A stretch of DNA of 64,000 nt, taken from contig PTFA01000394.1 in the NCBI GenBank assembly GCA_003342895.1, positions 248,001 to 312,000 of the forward strand, written 5' to 3'. Below the pieces are notes generated by a model. The model saw nothing but the letters and a program-made list of their open reading frames with translations. It searched no databases and was not told the DNA's origin. This document shows positions 50,685 to 64,000 of this stretch, one piece after another; position 1 is the first letter of the stretch; every line of letters starts with the position of its first letter. Both the position numbers and the translations under genes were made by a program. The DNA is from Casuarius casuarius (Eukaryota > Chordata > Aves > Casuariiformes > Casuariidae).

Positions 50685-53600
50685 CTGGAAAAGTGAGATT
50701 ACCAATAACTTTAAAGTGTTATAAGCTATCTTATAGGTGTCAAGCTGAAAAGCTAGGGAAAGATATTATTACAGCAAACAAGTCTTTAACAGTGCTGAAT
50801 TGATGTGAAAGATCTAAATGATTTAGGAAGAGAGGACAGCTCTTTCTGCTTCTCAGTTTCCAGTAAGTCCATTGCCAAATCAATTTTTCACTTACAAATT
50901 CAGCCTGAATCTTACCTATCTTGCTGTAGAAGTGTTTTTAGTGAGGCATAGACTTTTCAAAATGGATGAGATTTTTACAAGTGTCCTGTTTTAATACTGG
51001 CAGCGAAAAGATTCAGAATGAGAAAGAGAAGAAAATTTAAGGTCATGAAAGTTACCTTTGCTACTGTTCATCATATTATTAGAGACAGCAGCACAGTAAT
51101 CCCAATTTAAAGTCATTTACAAATTTAAGTGGAATTAACATCTCGATATTACTACTGCATTCAAGCACTCTGCGTCTCCCATTCAGCTCCAGAAAAGTGA
51201 ATAGGTCGCAGAAATTTGTGAGATAAGAGCCAGTGATTTAGATCCCAAAAGGGTTAAGAAGTCAAGCTTTAGGCTCTTTGTGTNAAAAAGAAATTGTATC
51301 TCCATATGCTGAAAGCATATATTTTCACTGTGAGGGAACAACAGAAAATGAAACATTCTCCCTGCATGCAGGGATTAGAAGGAAAGCTGCTGTACTGCAT
51401 ATAGAATTACAAACCGTTACAGAGCAGCCTTCTCTGACCACCATGGTGTTTAGCGGTTAGAGTAGCACCCGAGGCCCTCTTGCAGGATGGCAGGGCCATT
51501 GTGTCCATGTGGATACGCACTCTCAGGGCAGCTTCCCCCACTGCTCTGGGAGGGACGGATGTGCTGCTCCGCCTCAGGTCAATTTTCCTGTGGAAGGGTA
51601 ATCTTCCATCAGCTCTCCTACTTGGTAATCAGCAAGGGTGGCACTGAGAAACCAAAATGAATTGCACACAACATACTATTTAGACCAGTTACATGAATGA
51701 CAGCTGCAGGCTGTGTCGTATAATTAACCCCAACAGTAGTNGTAGAGGACTGTCACACAAAGAGAGTTGGATCACTGGGTCTCTTGTGTTTTTGGTAATT
51801 AAATAGCAGGTTAGAATAGCTGTTCTTCATGCAGCGTCAAAAAAGATTTGATAGATGGAAGAAGGAGAGACTGGATCTTTTTTGCCAATTTTATCAGTTA
51901 AAAGAAAGAAATTAGAGCATGATGGTTGTTCAGCAGCATCACTACTGAAGTTCCACAGTGTGTCACAGTATGAGACGGATGTTCCTCTTGCCTATTGATA
52001 CTGAGAAGATTTAGAGGAGGATAGTTCTGGTGAAGGGTGATGTGTTTTTCTGGAAGGAAAACAGAAGTGAAGTACTTGGCAGCTGCAGACACAAAGCTGG
52101 ATCTGCTCAGAGTTTGACTGTGACCTTAAATGCAGCTGGGCCTAGCCCATTTTCTGAGGGTTACTGTATCTTTTAAATATTTATAAGAGGCCACGTGACC
52201 ACTCCTTTTAAAACATATTTCTTCCAGTTGTTATTATCTGTATTTCATATTTTAAAATCTTCTTTCATATTTTCATCTTATTTAAGAAAAAAACAGAAAA
52301 CTAAAACAGNTGCCTTCCACTAAGCAACATGATGACTATATAGTATGACATTACAGATTTTTTTCTGACATGATTTATTAGTGACACAAATAGCATGCAG
52401 AGAATAGACATTTTTTTAATTATTGAATTATTTTTCATAGAACTATTTATGCTTCAGATTAAGTCCACTAAATTAAGTTTTTTCTTCTTATTTCTTATGG
52501 AAGCATAAGAAAAGATATATTAACCAATTAACCCAGTCTGTGCTTCATAATAATTATGCCAAATTTTTAAAAGTTCTGAATTGTACCTGTATTTAATGCA
52601 AGCATAAATAATAAAGTTTTCAACAAAGAATAGACTCTTTTCAAAGTCCTCTTCTATATTAAACTATATCAAAGTCTATATAATATAAATCCTTCAAGTT
52701 TTACATCATTTAAATATCCTGTGATTTAACCTGGAAGATAATTTGCTTCCAATAAAATAGAACCTATATTTTAAAATGAAAAAATAGTAGTAATTAACTT
52801 CTGCGGCTGAGCAAATGTTCAAATCCTGTGGTTATAGAACAATAAAGGTAATTTTACCTTTAGTAAAAAGAGATTTTAAACCAGCAAAATACATAATCTC
52901 CACTATTTTTGGTTCACACAAGCCTGTTTTCTCTGTTTCAACCTTAAGTGTGATTCTGTTAGAGGAAAGAGCATCCTTCCCATTAGACCTGTAAGAGTAA
53001 GACTAGCCCATTGCTAGAATACANTGGAACAGAATACTCAGTTGTCTTTGTTCCTGTGCTGCCCTATTTACTCTGAGAAGCACCACAAGGAAATAACAAA
53101 GATGTATATCTTGAATCCTCAGGAAGAATCAAGACTTGCAAAGCTGAAATTCCTGTTGAAGTTCTCAGCCACTGATGGTGCAAAAAACCACAAAGGAGCT
53201 CCGTCGTTTGCCAGTCCCTGCCTTTAGCCAGGACAGCATCATGCATCCGCCTCCCTGCACTTGCTAACTCTTGTGGGGAGATGGGAAGCAGCAAGTTAGA
53301 TTGCAGTTAACCTCTTTATCAGGATATAGGAGATTTTTTTCCTGTGCTTCTGCTACCGTCATGAATCCATTGAACAAATGTGGAAGCATGCTTGTCCAGA
53401 ATCTGCCCACGTGATCAAGGAAATATTAAGAATTCAAGTCTAAACATTAAGGCAAACTCTTTTGCTCCTTGTCATTTTGTTGCTATTATGCACCACCAGC
53501 CAGGTGTCCATTTTTTGCTAATGAGTTATAGAGATCTTTGGCTTAGGATAACTGTTTGGAATTTAACCCAGCTTGCAAAAAGGTTTTAAAATCACTACTN

Positions 53601-53752
53601 CACATAACTTTTGACTAAAGAATAAACAAATATGGATTGGCCAAAAGTTAACATTTTGATTCTAAAATTCCATTTATTTGAGTAGAAGTTCTAATCTATA
53701 CTGTTATGTATGCCCTTGTATGTTTTTAGAAAGGTTTATTAGTAGCAGAGTC

Positions 53753-53780
53753 TATTAGTATTAGTTTATTAGTATTAGTT
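53753..53780. repeat. 14-bp exact tandem duplication
   Basis: tattagtattagtt occurs twice back to back. Confidence 0.95.
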
Positions 53781-55516
53781 TCCTCTCCTTTTCCTCCTTC
53801 ATTGCCAATTAAATGTATATGCCATCTGCACTCATAGAAAGAGCAGTAAATAAGACAAGAAAAAATCAGTCCAACCTAAGTACATCTGTGTTTTTAGAGC
53901 AATGTAGATTTTTATGTACTTAGTCATTCTCCACTGAGCTCAATTCAGCAGAAATCATACAGGCAGAGCTCAGACTGTGAAAGGCTATGGAGCTTCTGTC
54001 TGTGGCACATTTATGTATTTAGAAGAAACATTGGTTTCTTATGGAAAGGCCATAAACTCTGCACAACACCTACACTGCCACAAGAGGAAGAACCAATAGG
54101 GAAGGCAGAAACTNAGTTTTCACTTATGCATGCTTTGTTTGTCTCAGATACAAAAAAAATTCTTTAGACAACTAAAGGAATACANTAATAAGAACCATAT
54201 GATTCATTCAGAAGTGAGACATATCAGTATTAGAGTAAAAATGATTCCTCTCTGCAACTGTTTGCTGTAAAAATATGTTTTGGAAAACACCATTCCAGTG
54301 TTTTTTTCCCACATACAGCACCTATCTTTTTCCCTATCATTTCCAATATTAGATTTTTAATGCTTTCTGTCATTATCTAAAAATANGGCACCCAAGCCTC
54401 CTCTTTATCACACTTTGAACTGGTAATTATTGAACTCAATTATTTGAACTTCAATAGAGTTTTACAAGAGTGGATTGAAATGCAGAAAACTATCAATCAG
54501 TGCAGCAATGTGCAGCATAATACCTGACCTAAAATTTCAGNTGGGGCATGGGTTAGTTCTGTTTTTTCATATGGGGAATATTCTTGCATCAAGATAGTAT
54601 GTTACTGTATTATGGAAACACAGAGGAAAAAAGTGTCTTGGAAACAGGCTGAAGCACACTCCTATTATGAGGAACCCGTATAAAGCATTAATAAAAAAAC
54701 AGGAAAGGGTATCTGTGAAAAGAGTAAATTCAAACTAGTATTGAATAAGTAACTGTTGAGTGTGAACTTCAGGTTACTTCTTTCAGGCTTTGTCTTCACT
54801 TGTACACATGCTGAATCTACCCACTGGAATCTCACTGAATAAGAACAGGCATCTTTTCTGTTGTCAAAAGATACTTATAAAAGTTACACATAGATTGCTT
54901 CAGTATCTTCAGAATTTGGAGCTTTAAAATAGGACAGTAAATTTTTGGTATGATCCTTTTTCTAACCTTTAAAAAGATTTCAATGTTATAAAGTCAATCC
55001 TTCACTTAAAGAAAAGTTCNAGAATAATACATGATTTTGAGGAGGGAATTAAAAAGACTTTGAATTGAATCTGTATTTTTTTAAGTATAAGAGCAGTCAG
55101 GACTTTAACTTTTTCCTTTAATTTTAATGCATTTGCATTTGCAAAGACTAAGGAAGGATTTGCTCTTCACAGTTTGGCTAATAGTTGTGAAACAAACTTA
55201 ATAGATGCCACTGTTGTTAGATGTATTTAGAATTTCTTTTTAAAAAGAAAAAAAAATCTTGCATCATAATGGAATGACGTTATACCTAAAGAGATCTTTT
55301 TGCATCATAAGTGGCCATCGAAAGAGCAAAGTATTAGAAAAAAAGTCATAAATGTTTTGATTCTAAAGTAGGATTTTAGAGTGGGAAGTTCTAATGATGA
55401 TCTTGGCAGTCAGCCATGTTACTGACATAGCTTGGCTGTGAGTGAGTGAGTGGCTGATACAATTTTTTTAAATGTCTCCTGTGTTAGTGACAATTTTCAG
55501 GACAGTAAAACAGTTC

Positions 55517-55892
55517 TTAGCATTTTTTTTTAATGTTGCTCCTGCCATTAGCAGTACAATTATCACTAGCACACTGGATATCATTTTTACTTTGATCTCT
55601 AACCTGATCATCACTGGTCTTGTTGTTGCTAGTACTGCACTCAGTACCACATTCTCCAACTGTTAATCTCACTTTAGCAATATACCATGCCTTGGTCCAG
55701 TGTTCAGAGTAATTTATCCCTGGAAATATTAATGCCAGGATATTTTCTGGAAGCTTTTCTCCATCAACTTTTATGACNTTACAGACAAACTGCAAATTTG
55801 GCAATACCTTGAATAAATACTCATCTCCGACATCAGTTTTCTTAACTATTTTATAAGTCTTTCTTAAAGGTATAAAATCAAAAGGCCCTTGA
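55517..55892 (-). other. Unidentified minus-strand protein-like open frame (possible pseudogene or exon)
   Basis: Read from 55892 down to the stop at 55519-55517, about 125 codons are open, with one ambiguous base near 55778. There is no in-frame ATG. The translation is rich in Asp, Glu, Lys, Asn and Cys. It includes the segments RKTYKIVKKTDVGDEYLF and KVDGEKLPENILALIFPG, plus several N-X-S/T sites in its C-terminal half. A plausible splice acceptor (ttaatttattaccag on the minus strand) lies just upstream. Upstream in another frame the text also reads as protein-like, which would fit a frameshifted pseudogene. I do not recognise the family. Chance is possible, because open frames of 300-400 bases occur elsewhere in these introns. 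Confidence 0.3.
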
Positions 55893-56240
55893 CTGGTAAT
55901 AAATTAAATGAACCAGTAGGGTATTGTCTACTATTTAAACAGAGTCACAGCATGCTACAGAATGACTTCAAACGTTGCTGTGAGTACACTGAAACGTTAA
56001 AGTGCACAGGAAAATTGTTTTGTGCTAACTAAACACCACTAGGAACTGTCTTAGAATTGCTTGCTTGTATTTTAAACTACAGATGAAGTTTGATTTGAAA
56101 CAATGAAACAACACTAACAGAGGAAATTCAACTTTGAGGGTATCCCTCCACATAGAAGGATGAATGAAAAATGAAGAGCGTTGACCTGCGCCGTGAAAAA
56201 CACCAGCAGTTATCAGGGCTACATCAGAATTCTCTTATAA

Positions 56241-59310
<3,070 letters not shown>

Positions 59311-59364
59311 GGTGAAATTGGTGAACCAGGTCAGAAAGGTAGTAAAGGCGACAAGGGAGAAAAT
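59311..59364 (+). CDS. COL11A1: COL11A1 exon e30 (54 bp), helix residues ~601-618
   Basis: Encodes GEIGEPGQKGSKGDKGEN, a highly charged peptide identical to remembered human. Acceptor aactttcaattacag, donor GAAAAT then gtgagt. Confidence 0.95.
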
Positions 59365-59724
59365 GTGAGTAGCAGTGTCCTTCGTTCAATACATACTTCC
59401 TAAATAAAAAGTGCTCATGCATGAAGTATGCAAGTTGCCTTGCATACATCAATGAACAGAAACAGAGACACATTTGAAAAATGTTCTNCTGTTTACTTTA
59501 TAAGAATTTTTTTCAAAATAATGTTAATGTTAAAGTACATTCTTAAGCACTCTTTCTGTATAAATTTAATTCATCCATTTTACATTGGAACTAGAAAAGA
59601 CCAAGAATAGGCATACATTCTCTTACTGTGTCTAAGATAACTTGACTGACTGGATTGTGTGATACCCAGCTTTAGCTTATTTTCCATAATGTTAAGCTAT
59701 ATGAAGAATCAGTAATCTATTTTC

Positions 59725-59742
59725 ATATATATATATATATAT
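59725..59742. repeat. (AT)n microsatellite
   Basis: Nine consecutive AT dinucleotides. Confidence 0.95.
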
Positions 59743-60214
59743 TTTAGTCTAATTATTGGAGAGCAAACTTAACTAATTTCAACGTTTCAGAACAGCAAAG
59801 ACCTCAGATGAAAAGGCTTATACAAGTTTTCAGCTATTATCACTATGCCCATCAGTAAACTTGCAATTAATCAGACTTTATTGCTCATGTAACCACCTAT
59901 CTGCAGCTTCGAAACCTCAACTGCTGCCACAGCTGCCTTTACTAATTGAAGATTCTCCCCTCTTGACAATTCTGATCGGTCTGTTTTCTTTTGCTCTCCA
60001 GAGCAATGGAAAAAGGAGTCTGACCACATCTGAACAACTGCTTGCAAATCAATTGCAAGGAACCTTCAAGCAATACTTTAAAGTCTAAATGTGTGTTTAA
60101 GTGAGATTAGAAGATGCCTAGATCTTGTTCTGAGCCCTGTTAAATGAAGTAGTAGGTAGATTCAGATCTGATTTAAGTTTCATGCATGCCAATTCCATTT
60201 TTCATGGTAGCTCT

Positions 60215-60233
60215 CCCTGTCTCTGAGAGACAG
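60215..60233. repeat. Hairpin, perfect 8-bp arms
   Basis: cctgtctc pairs with gagacagg across a 3-base loop. Confidence 0.9.
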
Positions 60234-61466
60234 GATTCTTCCTATGAATCCTTTAGTTTAGAGATACATCACCACAGGTACTAAAANTTTGCTTCTCCCA
60301 TTGCCATCATATAAACCATAGTTCCATAGAGTGAAAGAATAAAGGAGGTCATTAAAAAAGAGAAGAAATACATATCTTGAAATTTCAGACACTCTGAAAA
60401 ATAAGATGTCCTAAAATACACATAGAACCCAAAAAACCAAACAGGCCACAGGAGTTAAGACGTCCCTATTCCTAATCTCCTCATAAAGGACAAGATAACC
60501 TAGCAAGCTCTTTGAATTCAAGCATACTTCTGTACTAATTAAATTTCCAGCCTAGAAGGTACAGAAAACATCTTTCTCATGTGAAATCCCAGACTAAAAT
60601 GCAACCCTTTCAGATGCAAGGCTTTATACTTTCTTAGTTCTGCCCCTTATCAGTGTATTCCCTCCACCTGGTGGAAAATGCAGATTTCAACCTAGGGCAC
60701 CATTTTAACCCCTTCATAAAGTAGTACCCTGCATTCCCATAGTCCCAATGTTAAATATTGCATCACATCACATCTGCAGATCAGACTGCTAAACTATACA
60801 CAGTATAACTTAAAAAGTTATAATTCTGTAAGGTGCCTGGAAAGATTTAGAAGTTCCCACTTGAATGCATTTATTTTTCGCCTTTCTGTATAGAAGAGGT
60901 TTAGTATCAAGGAGACTTCCAGTGCTCAACAATAGCTCAGCATTCAGATGTTACACTTTCTCATGATTTATGGAAGCCAAAATAACAAGCTTTGTATTAT
61001 CACAAAAACCTTTTACAATTTCATGAAAACTGATTCAGATAATAAGCATTCCATCTAAAGATAAATTGTTAGATTATGCTTTAAAGGTTGGCTTTTTTTC
61101 TGCATAAATCTCATTAAAAAGTCTGATATTTTTAATTTTGAAAAAAAATGTTTTCATCTTGATTCATGTTTGCATGGGAATCTGTTTTAAATATCCTGAA
61201 ACATTACAAATGTAAGTGCTTTCAATGAATGCCAGTTTAAAATTTATTATAGACATGCAAATCTGGGTCTTTGAGAGCTAAACAAATAATGCTTGGCTGT
61301 ACTGAATGTAAAAGACTTGAAAATAATACTACATTTTCTCCGGAGAAGTGCAGAAATGCTTAATAGACCTCAATCATGCAAATATTGTTCTCTCTGTATT
61401 TGCTGTTCATCTCATTCCACATGCCATAATCACTGACTTTTCTTCTTGGATGTTTGTTTGTTACAG

Positions 61467-61520
61467 GGTCCTCCAGGTCCACCAGGTCTCCAGGGTCCTG
61501 TTGGTGCCCCGGGTATAGCT
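61467..61520 (+). CDS. COL11A1: COL11A1 exon e31 (54 bp), helix residues ~619-636
   Basis: Encodes GPPGPPGLQGPVGAPGIA, identical to remembered human. Acceptor gtttgtttgttacag, donor ATAGCT then gtaagt. Confidence 0.95.
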
Positions 61521-62286
61521 GTAAGTAGTCCAATACTCCAATACTTATTCAGAGCAACATTTATTCAGAGCAAACCTCAATCTTGCCATAACCAATCTGA
61601 CACTTAGAAGTTCTTAGAAATGCATGGTCATTTGTGCTGCTTACTAAGGAATAGGTTTCAGATCACTGTTAACAGATGTATCATTGTGCCCTTATAGTCA
61701 GTTTTTTATTGTAAACTAGCCTGCATAGCTGCTGTTATATTACAGATTTACGGCAGGGCAGTAATTTGAAGGAATCATTGAAACTGAGATAGTAGTGAAT
61801 GGGACCAATTCTTTCAGCCAACTTGTTTGATTGTATGTATGACAGTCAGTAGGAAACTCAACTTGGTACCAGAAGCATTTAAGAGAGAGTACCTATTTTT
61901 AAATCCCTCTGATAACAAGTTAATTTTTTTTTTAGAAATCTTTGAATTCTTCTATCATAAAGATTGATAGAACTGTGTGCTTCTTGTATTTTACTGATAT
62001 TTAGGTATTCAAAAGCTAGAATGTGCAAGCAGATGTGAAAGTTAAGAGCTATTCAGGGGAAATTCTTGTGAGACATGCAATACTATTTGACCTACCTCAA
62101 ACCAGGGCATATGCCTGTATTCTATTTGTGTAACAGATTTCACTGAATGGAACTGGTGTGATGCATTTGAAAAGACATTAGGGCTAATTATAAGCCTTCT
62201 TGCAGTTGTTTTCCAGTGATTTCAGTGGAGCTTTTTCCAATTTTATGAGGCCTGTGATATTTCTGCTTTTCACTCTTTCCAAATAG
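61521..62286 (+). other. Intron e31-e32 (766 bp)
   Basis: A 13-base direct repeat (ttattcagagcaa) occurs at 61545-61557 and 61561-61573, separated by three bases. Otherwise nothing is recognisable. Confidence 0.85.

Positions 62287-64000
<1,714 letters not shown>

Larger units (their letters stand above)
59365..61466 (+). other. Intron e30-e31 (2102 bp)
   Basis: Contains an (AT)n microsatellite at 59725-59742 and a perfect 8-base hairpin at 60215-60233. Two Ns are present. No coding signal is seen. Confidence 0.85.

Noticed and set aside
55468..55659. Hydrophobic minus-strand frame
   Set aside because: Overlaps the better candidate frame at 55517-55892 on the same strand in another phase; both cannot be coding, and this one looks like a shifted reading of it.

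Overview
The window is a piece of a vertebrate nuclear genome and contains one recognisable gene, read on the plus strand: the central part of a fibrillar collagen gene that I identify as COL11A1 (collagen type XI alpha-1 chain). Thirty-two consecutive coding exons lie between 4044 and 62394. Every exon starts with a complete glycine codon, is a multiple of 9 bases long (45, 54, 90 or 108) and is flanked by AG and GT. Joined, they give 1971 nt, or 657 residues, that is 219 Gly-X-Y triplets with no interruption. The order and content of the peptides match my memory of the human alpha-1(XI) chain exon by exon, with no exon missing. The gene starts upstream of the window (N-propeptide and variable region) and continues downstream (rest of the helix and C-propeptide). 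If the main helix starts 15 residues before the first exon here, the window covers helix residues about 16 to 672 of about 1014. All helix positions below use that numbering.

The organism is probably a bird, or less likely another sauropsid. The introns are AT-rich, up to 11.7 kb long and almost free of recognisable young transposons, which fits a bird better than a mammal. This is inference from general character, not from a diagnostic element. Scattered single N bases suggest a draft assembly.

Layout: 1-4043 is the end of a large intron. 4044-12500 holds ten exons, some in close pairs (5.5, 9.7 and 11.3 kb). 12501-33377 holds eleven exons, including the 85-base intron at 20.8 kb and three exons within 363 bases at 33.0-33.4 kb. 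33378-44543 holds six exons separated by introns of 0.26-4 kb. 44544-56258 is an 11.7-kb intron, the largest here. 56259-62394 holds the last five exons, followed by the start of another intron.

The product would be one strand of a type XI collagen heterotrimer (or a V/XI hybrid), which nucleates thin fibrils in cartilage and other matrices. Points of interest are a changed cross-link motif (KGNR where KGHR is expected), a 120-base intron open in frame, a 134-base long-stem inverted repeat at 36.6 kb, a minus-strand protein-like reading frame at 55.5-55.9 kb that I cannot identify, and several small tandem, direct and inverted repeats. I see no CRISPR array, bacterial gene or intact mobile element, and nothing that amounts to a new multi-gene system.
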